64,000 nucleotides of DNA from Polysphondylium violaceum (GCA_000277445.1 AJWJ01000051.1:1-64000); one strand, 5' to 3'; counted from the first letter of the stretch, positions 42,455 to 56,585 are shown. Notes: generated by a model from the letters alone, not told the origin. Made by a program: numbers and translations.

Positions 42455-45286
42455 ATGGACACAAAGAAATGTATTTATTTCAGGACACGTATCATGGCGA
42501 TTATTGTCATCAAATATTAATTATTATCATATTCCTCATTATATCGCAGCGACATTCATTGTACCCCGAACATTGGATACACTGCCATTTGTTAAAGCGA
42601 GAAAGAATGAGATCAATCAATTTATACAGGCAATCAAAGAAAAGAAATCAAATGCTCGAGCTTTTCAATCTTTACCCAGATATCTTCGAAGAAGAACTAT
42701 GAGTCATAATATATATAGATTACCAATTTATCTGAGAAAAAGAGCTCAAAGAGAAGTATGTAATCACTGCAATACACCACTACTATCATCGATAACAACA
42801 CTTACTCACCAACTATCATCACTATGTTCATTTAGATTGAACTATCAGCACAAAACAATAAAAAAGGAGTTTGGTTAAAAGAAAAGAAACCAGTGAGAAG
42901 ATCAAAGAGAAGACCAGCCTATCTCTTGCGAAACTATATTAGAAGACAAAAGAAATACGTCTGGTTGGAAACTCATATATGGCATGCAAAAAGAATGAAT
43001 ATGCTTCAATTGTGGAATCATAAAATAGTATGTATATTCTCATCGAGGACAACTTATTTAGTCGATGTATAGCTAACCAATATAAACAATAACAGGCAAG
43101 AGCAGTTGGTGGCAAAGCAGTGAGATCGACATTTAGAGCATCAGCTCATCTTTGCACATTGTATGATTGCTCATACTACACATGCATTCAAATCACAGGT
43201 ATGGAAAAGAGTATCGTTCAATTGTTTTCATCAATCACAGATCCTGGATCCATTTCAATTGAAAACAAAGCATTCTTGTCTGGATCAAGAGAAGGAAATG
43301 TACATTTATACTATCCAAACAGATTCCCATACCATTTCATATGTCCTGCAAACTTTTTATGGAGACAAGAAAAGATCAACAGCAACAACAGTAGCAACAA
43401 CAAGGAAAGAATGTTGTGGATATGGATTCATCCAGCAGCATTAAAAGAGGTTGTTTATGTATTTGAAAAAGAATCATCTAAGTACAACGTCAAGATACAA
43501 TCACTGGATCAACAATTACAAAGATTCGAGTTGACAGGTTCTAAATCACATCATATTTTAAATTCAATCATTCATATCAATAGTAGTAAATCAACAGCAA
43601 CACCATCGTCGTCATCATTAGATTCAGGGAATGTTTGGAATGCATTGAATGGATTAAGAACACCGGCAACCTTGCCAAAAGGCACTGTCATTTCACTCGA
43701 TGTTTTAGATCCCAGACTCTATTGTAGACTACCTCAAGAGATTGCACTACAGACTAAAAACATTGCAAAGCCCAACAAACCTCAGCCACAACAAGCCACA
43801 CCAACACCCTCAATTAACCAAGTCATTGTAAATTGGAATAAACTGTGTAATCAAGTGGCAGTCTCTGATCTTTGGGACCAAGAATGTAGATCCGACATGA
43901 CAAAGAGGTTTGAATCCATCCAATCTGTAAATCAAAGAAGAAAATCTGTAAGTACACATACATTATTCACTTGTATCTACCAATACTAATCCCTAGTAAA
44001 TAGATACACAAGAACCCCAATCAAAATGAAGATAACCAATTCTCCAAACCAAGTATTATGCTTATTCAAAGAGATGGCGGTGTCACCAGAGGCTATGGTT
44101 CTGGATGGGATATCGTTATGCCTGCAGGATGGGCAATGGCCTTTTGGCTACCCCTTATTTACGCCGGTGCCTGGGCCATTGGTATCCAAGATAGAGATAG
44201 ATTTTTATTGGAGCAATCATTACCAAGTTTTCCAAGAGACTATCCAGATTGTAAATCTCACAAGTATGTAGACTGGTTCGTGGAATACTCGGTTGATAGA
44301 ATACTAATCATTACTTTTACCTATTACCAACAGGGAATACCTCAGTTTGATTGCAAGTGATAAGGAAACAGTTTATAAAAGAACACCAAAAGCAAAGAAA
44401 CCAAATTTCTTGAACAACAGAATATTCTTTCCCTTTTCCCCTAGTTGGGAATGGATACTTAGATACGATAGAGATGAAGTGTTGGATTTTGACAACACAG
44501 AACAAGAGGAACAACAAGTACACAAAGCAGAGGACGAGGAACCTAAACATCAAGATAAAAAGATTAAAAACATTTTAGGTGAAAGTGGAGCCATTGTATT
44601 GAAACCTCAAGCCTATTTTGTTTACAGAGGCAAATTAGCTTTATCGATATTACCCTCAACTTTACCAACTTTAAAAAGTAAGTCCGTGTGTTGTTGTATG
44701 GTAAAAGAATAGAGTATACTAATAGACAGCACCTTTATTAGATAATGTTTATTTACCCCAATCAGATGTATTTAATGAACCTAGCGAGAGAGGACTCGTT
44801 AGAGTAAACATTCGTATGTTGAATAGAGGCAAACCATTGCCAAACTCTGTCATCTTTGAGCCTTTGGATTGTGATGTAGAATTGCTCAAGAATCAATATC
44901 TCTTGAAAAAAGATTATAGATGCAAAGAGAATGAAAATATTGGTTGTTCACTCAATGTTTCAAATCTTGACCAACTCTATGATAACTTGCCTAGAAAACC
45001 TATTGGTTTTATTTGTAATGGTGAACAATCACTCATTAGAGGTAATGGTAGCGGTGTTGGTTATTGTTCTGCTGTTGAATTTGTTAAATTACACAATAGA
45101 TCTTTAGAGTATGTATTTTTATAATATCATATATTGTTAGTAATATAGTTATATCTATATAGATATTAATATATCCACTTTAATCATCATATCAACAGTC
45201 TTGATTATTCTCCTTCTGGTTTTGCATTTATTCAAAATACTAAATCTAAAATGATATATCCTGTTATTCTAACTATCCAACCTTAA
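42455..45286 (+). CDS. RNase P/MRP protein subunit POP1 (784 aa, eight exons)
   Basis: Exons: 42455-42488, 42550-42755, 42836-43027, 43096-43947, 44004-44263, 44334-44677, 44730-45108, 45199-45286; all phases agree. Conserved POP1 blocks are [54 protein letters not shown], then the POPLD domain ([20 protein letters not shown]). POP1 is the largest protein of RNase P and RNase MRP, which cut tRNA 5' leaders and pre-rRNA in the nucleus and nucleolus. The family is usually 800-1000 aa. The first 34-nt exon is less certain than the rest. Confidence 0.88.
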
Positions 45287-45609
45287 TAAACTATCCTCAA
45301 TCAAAAGTATTTGTTTCTTTTACTGTACTACTTATGATGTATGTGTATTGATGATCATGAGATTGCTGTCTAAATCGTTTTGTTGTTATTATTATATATA
45401 TGTATGTATGTATCGTTTATTTCATTTATTGAAATTATGGGATAGGGATTCTATATTTGTTTCTCATAATCATATGGAGATGATAGTTAAAAGGTGATTG
45501 ACGTCTTGTGATTCTCTGTTATTATTGTTATTGTGTTATTATTATGTTGTGATGATGATGATGAGTAGTGATGTTTGCGTTAATATAATGATCAGAACAT
45601 TCTCAAAAA
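45287..45609. other. convergent intergenic
   Basis: 3' flanks of POP1 (plus) and the CX9C gene (minus), with short TG/AT microsatellites. Nothing else seen. Confidence 0.6.
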
Positions 45610-45837
45610 CTAATATGTATATGTAAGATTATTTACAGTTTCTTTTCTGCAATCTTCGATATTCTTTAATTGTTCAGAGCATTTTGATGGATCGAAATCA
45701 TATTGTGATAAACAGATACCGTATTCTGAAAAAAAGTTTGTACAATCAGCTTTTGTTTGACGAATAACTGGGATTTTATTTCTGTATCTTGGAGAGAGTT
45801 TGAATGGATTATCGTCACGATCTTGACCTTTGCCCAT
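45610..45837 (-). CDS. twin CX9C (CHCH) protein (75 aa)
   Basis: Single-exon gene, ATG at 45837. It contains two CX9C motifs, CTNFFSEYGIC and CSEQLKNIEDC, 12 residues apart between the inner cysteines. This is the helical hairpin fold imported into the mitochondrial intermembrane space by Mia40/Erv1. Such proteins serve in respiratory-chain assembly or the mitochondrial ribosome. I cannot say which CHCH subfamily this is. The basic N-terminus (PRYRNKIPVIRQTK) is compatible with a ribosome or complex-bound role. Confidence 0.8.
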   Translation of the reverse strand: MGKGQDRDDNPFKLSPRYRNKIPVIRQTKADCTNFFSEYGICLSQYDFDPSKCSEQLKNIEDCRKETVNNLTYTY

Positions 45838-46072
45838 TTTTTAATATATCTACTATTATGATCAAATAATAATAATAATATGAGAGATTTTTCGTTTTTT
45901 TATTTTTATTTGTTTTTTTTTTTTTTTTTTTTTTTACATTGTTCTGCGCTCTCGTGCTTTTGCAGAACTTCGTCTTATCATTTTTCCAATCACAATCATA
46001 ATAGTGATAATAGAATAAGAATAGATATAGAGATAGATATAGGAATAAATATTAAAAGAGGGGAAAGCTTTA

Positions 46073-49000
46073 TTAAACTCTTACCAATTGATTTGGGATA
46101 GAGATAACCATTGGGACGTCTGATTCTTGCATCCCCATTTGATCAGGTGTTATGATCTTTTTGTTTTGAAAAATCATTTCCAAATTGGTTTTGGAAGGGG
46201 TGGATTTTGATGAAGCAGATGTTGTTGATGTTGGTGTGGTTATCGATGTAATTGAATTGGTGGGCGATGCTGTGTTGTAGGCGTTATTTGCGTATTCTTG
46301 AAATGCCTGTTGAGGTGAATTGCCTAAACTCCCTTGTTGTTGTTGCTGGGGTGATGAATGATCTCCACCTGAATTTGACTCTTGGGACGAACCACTACCG
46401 TTGTCATTGCTGGATTTAGACTTTTTTGAAAACAACTTTGTAAAGAATTTGGAGATGGTCTTTTTGCTTTTTGGTGTGGGTACACTAGATGTAGAGTGAT
46501 CACTGTGGGCAGAGGGAGAGTCACCAGGAATGGGCAATGATTCTGAGCTTTGAGAGAGTGGATTCTCTTTCTTTTTTTCCGATGACGATGATTTGGATTT
46601 CTTGTGTTTTCCAAAAGTAAAGAAACCTTCTTTTTTAAGACTATCTTCTTTGAGTGGAGGTGTTGCAGTAGCAGAAGCAGATTCAAGGGGTGATGAGGTG
46701 ATTGAGTTTGATTGCGATGGAGGTGTTGCGAATTTGGTTGGTTTGAGTGTTGTGTGTGCCTTAAGATTATTGTTACTAATTGGTTTGACATCCTCTTTAC
46801 TGGGGGTTGGTCTTAGATTGAATTGATTGGCAGGCTCTTGTTGATTGAAATCTTGATGAACAACAGGCTTCATTGTAGGAGTTGATTTAACAGATGATGT
46901 TGACGACGACGATTCTTCAATTAAAGTTGACAACTTTTCATTGGATTTGAGATTTGATTGTTGATCAGCAAATGTTATAGAGTTTCTCTTTTTATGCTTG
47001 TTGTATGGCTTGGATTCTTGTTGTGATTTCAATTTCTCTTTAATATCGTCAATATTAATATTGCCTTTTTTGATTAACTCGGCATCTTTGGCATTTAATG
47101 ATAATGTTCGTTGATGTGGTTTCTTGAGATTATTAATCTTTCTTCCATTAAATGTTTTGTGGATTTGCTGATATCTAGTTTTACCTGGCGAGACTGATTT
47201 GTCAATACCCTTTTCTTCGTCAATTAAACTTTTACCAGTGGTTTTTAATTTAACCTCTCTAAAATCACTTGGAGATTCAGCTAGTTGTTGGGGTTGTGTG
47301 GGTGAAGTTGGGGCATCTTCCTTTTTAACGGCAGGTGGTGGAACAGTGTCTGGGAAATTCTTTTTAATACTTTCTTTGACTTGTGGATGAGGTGGGTCTG
47401 GTTTGGGCTTCTCAACTTGTACAGCAGGAGCCGATGGTTGTTGAAGTTTTTCATCTTTCTTTAATGTGGATACTTTGTCTTTGGGTGGAATGGATTTCTT
47501 TTCAAATTGCATAAATGGATTGGATTGGAGCTTGTTGACTCGAGACAATGACTTGGATCTCATATGGCCACGTTTCTCTGAAATCTTTGACTGTGGGGTA
47601 TAAGAGAAAGATCGAGAGTGTTTGAGAGGATTCTTTTTCACCACAAAAGTTGGTAGGTCTTTTTTGGACGAAGTTGAAGAGGATGGAGTTGGGTCATCAC
47701 TCTTTTTGGTGTTATGGAGATAACTATTGTTCTTCAAACTTCCAATCTTTGGCTTAGTGTTGTTATTTACAGGAATTGGTTGACTAATTTCTTGAAGTGG
47801 CTCCATGCTTTGTTTTTCATTGACCTTGGTATTTCCATTATTGAGAGTCTCTGGTGTTTGTGTAGAGGTGGAAGGAGACTCTCCTTGAGAGTTTTTTGAA
47901 CTATGTTTCTTGGTAAGAGAACGAGTAATTGAATTAAATTTGGATTTAATCTTGGGTGAGAGTGATGCAATCTTGGGTGACAAAGATGCCAATTTTGGTG
48001 AAAAGTGAGAAAGGAAAGATTCTTTCTTCTTGTGGGACTTGATCTTGGGTGATTGACCAATGGGAGTGGAGTCAACAGAAGAGCTGATGGGACCAATGGC
48101 GGGGGATGATTCGGTGGATGAAATTTCACCATTTTTGTTTTTCTTTTTGCCTCGGAATTTCGAAAAGAATGATCCACCTTTTTCTTTTTCTTCTTTTGGT
48201 GCAACGACTGGTGATCTAGTATCGATCTCATCTGATGGCGTGTTTGTTGATTCAAAATTGGTTGTTGATATGGTGTTTAGAACTGCACCATTCTTGGTTG
48301 CATATTTCTTTTCCTTGGGTAGCTTGGCCGCGATTTCCTCCAAGTTCTCTTTGTGTGCTTTGGCAACTTGATTGATGAAATCGAAAATCATGGTAAAGAA
48401 TTCTTCTGGCTGCAGTCCATCCTCTGCAAAATACTTCAATGCATTTTGATAACATTCCTCTACCTGCTTGATAAACACTTGTAGTGAATCGATATGTGAC
48501 TCCTTGGTTGAGACAAAATGTTTAAATTTTGTCGTAAAGTTATCATTTCCAGTGGATTTCAATTGTAGGTCTACTTCCCTGTGTACAGAAGCCATACCCT
48601 TTTTCAAAGAATTGGCCAATTCCAATACCTCAGTCCATAGGAGTCTGGATGCCTTTTCAATGGATGGTAAAGAGGTTGGTGTTATCAACAAAGATGGATT
48701 CTTTTCATTGATAATAGATACTATATGACGGAGAAGGCTGCTTTTGTTATCGATTGTTTTGGTGTCACCAACTTTTTTGAGAAAGCCAATTTTAAAGCCA
48801 GATGCATCGGCAAATTTTGCACTTCCTGCATTCATGAAATTGCCAATCTTGAGCACATAGTGGAGGAAAAGCTTGATTTGCATACTTTTCATAAGACCTT
48901 CACTAGCGCTCTCGACTGCCTTTGCACTGGTTATCACTTCATCCAGATTTGAATCAAAGGTGATTTTGTACATGATGCATTCTAATCGCTGTCTGATTTT

Positions 49001-52000
49001 GGATACCTTGAGAATCTCAATAAGGAATTGATCAACAAAAGGTAGCTGGGATTTATCGCCGTCATAGTTTTTCAATTTCTCTTCTTCCTCAGCTGTGGGT
49101 ACGATTTGTTGGAGAACAGCCACTGTGTCTTTGGTCAACTTTTTCTCATCGACTGAATTCAAACAATCAATGATCCAAATGGGAGTAAACTTGAATTTAG
49201 TCAATAAGATGCCAATATTATATGATCTCTTGTCCTCGAGTAAACTAGGGACCTTCTTTTCAGCCTCGGTCTCCTTTTTAGCCACAGCATTAACCTTTTT
49301 CACACAAAATAGATTTTCAATCGAGGGTTTATCAAGCTCTATTTTTATGTCGAATTTGTCGTCCCAGATTGTTTTCTTGATCTTTGTGTGGTTGAGTTTG
49401 GCCCAATAGAGTTGTTTCATTTGAACAGATGGCATGTCTGCTTTAGACTTTTTAGATGCAGAGGGAGGGGCTCCAGGAGGAGGAGGTGGGGCACCTGGGG
49501 GAGGCGGTGGTGGAGGGGGACCACATTTACTACCATTAGGAGGAGGTGGAGGTGGGGGTGGTGGTGGACCGACAGGCAACATAGGAGGAGGAACTAGGGG
49601 TGGTGATTTGAGATTAGCTGCCGGGGCAGACTCCTCTTTCTTTTCCTCTTCCTTTTTTTCATTGTCCTCTTTCTTTTCAATTTGTCTTTTCGCCAATGGA
49701 CTTGCGTGCAAACTAGTTGACTCTTTAATGCCTGCATATTTTCTCAAATTTTCTTCAAAATTTGGAATTGATTTTTTAAAATCTAGATTTAAAAGAGATA
49801 TATTTGTTAATAAATTTAGATATAGATTTATACAAATACCATAACTTACCATCATAACTATGGACAGAACTTGATAAAGTTTTCGAAAACTGAGATAATA
49901 AGGCAAGTGCATTGGTTCTGTTTACTCCTTGTGGTGGGTTCCCTGAACTTGAAGCCAAACCTTCGTCAAGAAAAGAAATTGTGAAAAGATCGTGTAAATG
50001 AGATGTAAGGGCCGATGCATCGTTCTTTTCTGTTCTGAGCTGTTGTTGAATGGCGATTAATAGTGAAACTGGGTCTTTTAAATTAATGGTTCTGCAATTG
50101 GATTCCTTTTCGTCCATACTAAAATATGAATTAAATTTAGCAATCTGGGAATCCAACTCGGGGCATGAATCTTGATGAAGTATATTTTGTATTCTGCTCA
50201 ATGCACCCACCGATATAAACTCATTTTTAATTCTTGTCTTGGCCTGTGAACTTTTAGTGCCACCAATTAGACAATTAAACAATTTCATACACTGCACTTT
50301 GTAGTCCATGTCATGCTCAAGTACCAGAGACTCTACGATCCATTTAAATCTCTGTCTGTCCCTTTTAATGCTCTGTATTTTCTCTATTGCGCTCATCACC
50401 AACCGATGTCCTTGTTCATTTCCACTCGTCAATGAAATACAAATGGATAGAACCTGTTTCTTTAAATTTGCATTATACTGATTATGGTTTAAAATGAGGA
50501 ATAAGAAATCGCTAAACATAGCCTCATTGCATTTTAATATAGATTTCACTCCATTCTAGATTGAATTAATATATTAGATTTAAATATTGATTGAGTATCA
50601 TATATTCATATACATACAGAGAATTTACAAGTGTGATGGAGGATGTCAACAATTTCACCATCAATTTGTTGATCCATGTCTGTCAATTTTAGTTTTTTGT
50701 TATTGTTTGATATTATTTCAATCAAGAGTGCGGCAGTGTCTGTTTGGAACAGGGACTCGCGGAGATGTTCGTCACAATTTTTTAAATATTGATTTAGATA
50801 TTGAATGTTTTTCAATGAATGGTCGGCTTTTAATTGTGCGTATAGGGCATCTGGTCTATTTTTAGACTGGTTTAAATTTGACAAAGATGAACCTCTTTGA
50901 ATCTTGCTGTTGGTTGGGTTGGGGGAATTGGTAGATGTGTTGAATTGAGGGTTATTGTTTATGGGTGAGTTTGTGAATGGTGATGCTGATGTTGAAAATA
51001 AAGGCTGCTCAATGTCTTCTGGAATCAGATCAAGCAGTGCCTCCCTGTCCTCCTCTGACATCAGAGTTGTGTTGTTTTTGAATAAAAATGTAATGGATTT
51101 ACTGTTCGCCGGGTTGGTGGTGCCCAGTGACTCTGAAAATGATAAAGTGATCTCGCTGTTGTCTTCCAATAACACCCTTTCGCCTTTTTTCAATCGTTGT
51201 TTTTTAATAAAAGTGCCATTAATGCTGTTGTCCACGATGTATGGAACAATAAAATGGTGAGATTCTTTACTAGACATTGACTTGCTGCTGCTGCTGCTGA
51301 CACCGCTGGTCTGTGATGACTCAGATTCGTTGAAACTGTTGGTCGACAGCGGTGAATCGGATCCTGGCATGGGCGAGGATGGGGAGCACGCCATACTAGT
51401 TTTTTTTAATATAATTGAAAAATGCTTGGATGAAATCCACTTGTCGAGTGAGAACCCGTAGTCTGGCATCACCAAACTGTTTCCTTTATTAATTTGTTCA
51501 CCATGTTCTCCATTGCCCCTGCCAAACGATGTCTCGATCTGGTTTAATTCGAAATCCTTTACATGCCCTCCATCTTTTAGTCTGAGAAGTCCCCATGCTG
51601 ACACCTTTACAGTGTGATTGATACCTGGAAATTCCATTTCATGTGATGACCTGAGTGAAGTCGCTGATCTTGGTGGTGTATTATTATTTAAACTACTGCT
51701 ACTATTATGTATTGAAGATCCTCTCAAAGACCCGTTATTATTACTACTACTATTGCTACTATTTTTTAAACTATTTAAATTTCCACTGGAAGGGGATGAT
51801 TGTAAACTTGCGCCGCCCTTGGTTATTATTTTTGGCTGGATGGGTGATAACTTGGATTTATTGAAATTGTCTACAAATCCTTTGACAAATGATTGCTGTT
51901 TTGATAATTCTGGTGGAACAGTTGCTGGTGAATTATTTTCCGTTGTTGTTGTTGGTGATGATGGTAATGGTGATGTCCTTTCTTTTTCAATAATATTATT

Positions 52001-52159
52001 GTGAGGCGTGCTTGTGCTAATACTAGATTTCTTTATATCATCATCACCACCACTAATATCTTTGTTGATTGTGATTGAGTTATCTGTAGTTACTGGATTT
52101 TCTCTGGCAATGGGCAAGCTGGTAGGCTCACCCTGTGTACTGGATATGGTATCGTCCAT
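46073..52159 (-). CDS. formin with N-terminal FHA domain (1985 aa, three exons)
   Basis: Exons: 50618-52159, 49850-50555, 46073-49782. Order: a Ser/Asn-rich leader; a forkhead-associated domain (about 200-350, ETSFGRGN, SSKHFSI, NSINGTFIKK) that binds phosphothreonine; a GBD/FH3 armadillo region (about 395-750); a proline-rich FH1 (about 810-857, profilin binding); and FH2 (from about 866, QLYWAKLNHTKIKKTIW, later KIGNFMNAG and FLKKVGDTKTIDNKSSLLRH). A disordered tail of about 700 residues has SP-K repeats (ASLSPKI). It nucleates and elongates actin filaments. The last exon ends at a stop after IPNQLVRV; a gtaaga donor there could extend the gene. Confidence 0.9.
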
Positions 52160-53793
52160 TTAATTTATTATTTATCGAGTGGTGTGCGTATGGGGTAACA
52201 AACTAAAAATTAAAAACAAAAAAAAACACAAATCTATATATGTATATGTGTGCTTTATCTCTCTTTGTGATATGATGACAATAAATCTAAAATATGTAAA
52301 AAAAAACACTTTTTCTCTCTGTGTTATTGTTGTTGATGATTACTGTTTATATTAAAATACTAGAAAATTCCATATCGATAAATTAAATATATATTTTGTT
52401 GGCAGTAGATACAATTACTATTTTTACTATTATTACTATTGTGATTTCAAAAGATATCTTGATTTCTTTGTATTGATTTCCTAAAATATTAACAATGCAC
52501 TGTAAATGTGTGAATCTTAATTCCTAAATTGTAAATTGCATCTGATTAATACACTTTTTTCTGTATTTCTAAATTGTTAACATAACCAAAAAAAACAAAC
52601 AAAAAAGGGAAAACATAAACCACTATTGACATAAAAGTGTAATGTTTATTTTTTCCACTCTAAAATAAAATTAGAAATCTATTGTCGCTGGAGCCTGTGT
52701 AGTGTTGTTATTTAATTCTGCAGTGTATTAATTTAATTAAAGTTTAAATGTCCTACACTTTTTTAGAAGGGTGGTGTCATAAACTAAACTTTTTTGTATC
52801 TCCTTACTTTTTTATTTTGTATTTCTTTTGCAGTAATAAATAAATAAATAATAGTTATAAAAAGAAATAAAAATGTTCAAATCAAATTTGATTTAAATGT
52901 ATGAGATCCAAATAGAAACAAACAAAAGATGTTGTTGTTGGTTGTTGTTGTTATAATGTATGTTGTATGGATAAGAATCAGTGAAACGACTATTACTACT
53001 GCAGTTTACTAGTGATATATAAATTATATAACAAAAAATATTATATACATACAACATACCCCCTCACGTATACTTTTTTGTGTATATGTGTGTGTATGTG
53101 TGTGTTATTTTTCTATTCAAATATTTATTTCTCTCTCTCCTTATTCTCTTTTATTTTTCAATTTCTTTACTCCAAACTGGGGTGTGGAGTATGGGGTAGG
53201 GGGTAAAAATAGAAAAGAGAGTTTTCAAATTTTTGGCAGTTTCTTTTCTTTCTGTATTTATACATCTACATATATACAAAACTTGTATGATTATAAATAC
53301 ATCTCAATTTGTTAAAAAACTTTCACCCGTGCATGTACCCCCCAAAATACACATATATAGTAACAATGAATTCTCAAAAGTGTGTGTTTGTGTGTCGATA
53401 ACAATTTTCTTTATAGAGTAAAAATATTCAAATGTGTGAGAGAGATGTTGTGAGTGTGTGTGTTGTTGTGTCCATACAAAGATCTACCACAATAAGTAAG
53501 AGAGTGTTTTATGAGAGTTGATGTGGCATGTGTGTTGTGTGATAAAATGAGTGAGTGATTGATTTTCAAACTTAAATCTGATCAAACTTTCTATATAACA
53601 TCACAATCTAGTTTTATAGTAATGATGATTATGATGATGATATTAAACTGTATTTTCCTACTTTATCCCTGGTTTCAAATAAAACTTGACATGCTTCCCA
53701 ACATTATTTTTACTATTATTATTATTATTATTATTAAACAAAAAAACTACAATTTCCTATTTTATTACTTTATCAAAACCGCTTTGTATATAT
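52160..53793. other. gene-poor intergenic, 1.6 kb
   Basis: Promoter side of the formin and 3' side of Sec61 beta. It contains TTG-triplet runs (52930-52950), TG-rich stretches (53080-53110, 53380-53475) and an ATT microsatellite (53712-53735). Open frames at 53012-53831 are low-complexity and not called. Confidence 0.5.
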
Positions 53794-54268
53794 TTAGTGT
53801 GTGTATTTACCCCAAATGTGTAAAACAATGACAAAAGCAATGAAAATGAGACTCATAAAGAGAACAGCATTTGGACCACTATATTAGATAGAAATGTTAG
53901 TCATTTATAGAGAGTGCACTGACAAGACATAATACAACAAATTGAATAAATATATCACTCTGCAGCGATATAACTATTCATTCATTCATCTCATTGATAT
54001 ACATACACCTTCAAACCAATAGAATCTTCATTGTATGAAAAACGGAGCATGCTGTTACCTTTGGTAGCAGTAGCTGGGGCTCTTTGGGCTTGAGTTGATG
54101 GACGTCTTTAAATGAGTGGTGTTAGTATAACTTATGATTAAATTTCTAAAAATAACATCATACAAAGGGCGTGCACATTTAAAATATAAATATGTGTGTA
54201 CACATAATATTTAATATTATGTAGACCCCATGACAAACATTAATATATTATCATAATATTTACTTCAT
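53794..54268 (-). CDS. Sec61 beta subunit of the ER translocon (62 aa, three exons)
   Basis: Exons: 54264-54268 (ATGAA, five bases), 54007-54105, 53794-53878. The joined protein is basic at the N-terminus (RPSTQAQRAPATATKG), with the family motif MLRFSYNEDSIGLKVGP. A single C-terminal transmembrane helix follows (VLFMSLIFIAFVIVLHIWGK). This is the tail-anchored beta subunit of the Sec61 protein-conducting channel. The five-base first exon is supported by a gtaaat donor and phase, but a different short leader exon is possible. Exons 2 and 3 are firm. Confidence 0.85.
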
Positions 54269-55114
54269 TTTATTTTTGTTTATTTAAATATATATATGAG
54301 AAAACTATATCAAATGAATAATATTTTTGGTAAGGGGTTGGCATGCAGTCAGATCAAAATTTTTTCTTTTTTTAAAAATGTGATGATGAATCAAATTTTT
54401 AGAAGTTCGTTTTTTCAAAAATTTTCTTGTTGAAAATTAAAAAATGAGCACACCACACAAAGTTTTAATCAAGTCTTGTGTGGGGTGCCTTGAAATAAAT
54501 AGTCATGCAATATTAGCATAATGTGTTGTTCTCAATTCAGATTATTGACAAATAAACTCTGTGTCAATAACCATCGTATCTACGAGAAACACATATTGTT
54601 TGTGAGTGCCTATTGACGAGTGAGTAAATATGAATAAAAAGAAGATGGAAATAAAGATAGAGATAATCGAATCAGTCTTATTGTTATTGTTTGGTGTTGC
54701 TGCTGTTGTATAAACAATGCATTTATGTGAATAAATTTGGTGCGCTGCTTTTATTATTTTGCCTCAAAAAATCATGTAATTTAGAAGTTCATTGAAAAAA
54801 GTGCAAATTTTTTTTATTAAAGAATCAAAGCCAAAAAGTTGTTGGGTCAAACCAATTTTTTAAATTTTATGAAGCTGAGAGTGAAAAAAAAAAAAAAATT
54901 AATATCTTTTTTTCATCTTTTTTTTTTTATTAATCACAACCTTTTTACACCACATCCATCACCTTCAACACCAACAATTACATTTTGTGTGTCTATAGAC
55001 AATTAGGTTTAATAGAGATACATTATACCCACCAACCAACTATCATCACTCAATCATTGTTTTTGTAAAATTCACCAACCAACACCACCTGTATTATATA
55101 TATAAATTAGAGAG
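54269..55114. other. divergent promoter region
   Basis: Between Sec61 beta (minus) and ARPC1 (plus). AT-rich with T/A tracts at 54356-54375, 54885-54900 and 54906-54932. No gene seen. Confidence 0.55.
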
Positions 55115-56585
55115 ATGTCTACTCACGAAATCGAACATTTAGCTACCTGCATTACTGCTCACGCTTGGAATGCTGATAGATCAAGTGAGTGTTTATATCC
55201 TATCTATTCTATCATCACACCATCAATCTGACCGGAGATAATAAATAATTTAATGCGTGGTGTGATGATCAATGAAAAAAAAAAAAAAAATCTTTGTCTT
55301 TTTTTTTCTCTCCTCTGTCTTTCTAAAGACAACATAACATGTCTAAGACCAAAAACTAATACATACATCATCACTACCTATAGGAGTTGCTATTTGCCCA
55401 AATAACAATGAAGTTCACGTTTATGCCAAACAAGGTACCAGTTTTGTTTGTGAACACATTTTATCAGAAGTAAGTTGACACTTTGTAATAACTATAGTTT
55501 ATTGATAGGATCGAGAGATAGATAGAGTTTAGAATTATTACATTATCATCATTCTTGGATCCAAATGAATCATTAGAAAACTCAAGTATAGAGATATTAA
55601 TATTAATATCAATAAATTAAATCTATAATAGCATGATCAAGTTGTTACTTGCATTGATTGGGCTCCAAAAACCAATCGTATTTTAACATCATCACAAGAT
55701 CGTAATGCTTATGTATGGACATTTAAAGATGGTCAATGGAAACCAGTTTTAGTATTACTTCGTATCAACAGAGCCGCTACTCATGTTAAATGGAGTCCAC
55801 AAGAAAACAAATTTGCAGTTGCAACTGGTGCTAAATTGGTTTGTATTTGTTTCTTTGAAGAAGAGCACGATTGGTGGGCTTCCAATCACATCAAGAAGCA
55901 CAAATCTACCGTTTTAAAGGTAGACTGGCATCCAAACAACTTATTATTGGCCACCTCTAGCAGCGATTTCAAGGTTAGAGTATTTGATGCCTACATCAGA
56001 AAAGCCGATGGTCGTTCTGTCACTAGACCATATGGTGAAGTACCATTCGGTGAACCAATCTTTGAATTCAACGAGTGTTCATCATGGGTCCATGCCCTCA
56101 AATGGTCACCATCTGGCAACAGTTTGGCCTACTCTTCCCACGACAGCGTCTTTTGTGTCGCCGACTTTTCCACCAACCCACCCACCGTCGAAAAGATCAA
56201 ATTGAGATCCCTCCCACTCCGTGATCTCCTCTACATCACTGAAAACTCTATCGTTGGTGTCGGTTACGATTGCAATCCACTCCTCATCACCAACTCTGGT
56301 GGCTGGAAATTCTCTGACGAAATGGACAAAGCCTCTACTAGTGGTGCTGCCGGTGCTGAAGCCACCAGTGCTCGTAAACTTTTCCAAAACAAGGTTGACC
56401 TCGGTGAAAGCTCTAAATCTGATACCAAATTATCCACCGCTCACCAAAATTGTATTTCTTTTATCGTTCCATTCAAATCTGTTGGTGGTGTTGTTTCTGA
56501 TTTCTCTACCTCTGGTTTAGACGGCAATGTCATCATCTGGCACGTTAAAGCTCTTGAAGCTAAAAATAAACTCAAGGTTCTCTAA
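55115..56585 (+). CDS. arcA: Arp2/3 complex subunit 1, ARPC1 (369 aa, three exons)
   Basis: Exons: 55115-55184, 55384-55469, 55632-56585. WD40 propeller protein starting [20 protein letters not shown]. Family signatures are [70 protein letters not shown] and a final [17 protein letters not shown]1 is the p41-Arc subunit that helps bind WASP-family activators in the Arp2/3 complex, which nucleates branched actin. Length equals the family norm. High G+C third positions in the 3' half suggest strong expression. Confidence 0.95.

Noticed and set aside
45945-45995. Extra basic last exon for the formin (RRSSAKARERRTM)
   Set aside because: A gtaaga donor follows IPNQL, but the only nearby acceptor puts this peptide out of phase.
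53012-53831. Several 60-90 codon plus-strand frames
   Set aside because: TG- and T-rich microsatellite translation; the last one overlaps the Sec61 beta final exon on the other strand.
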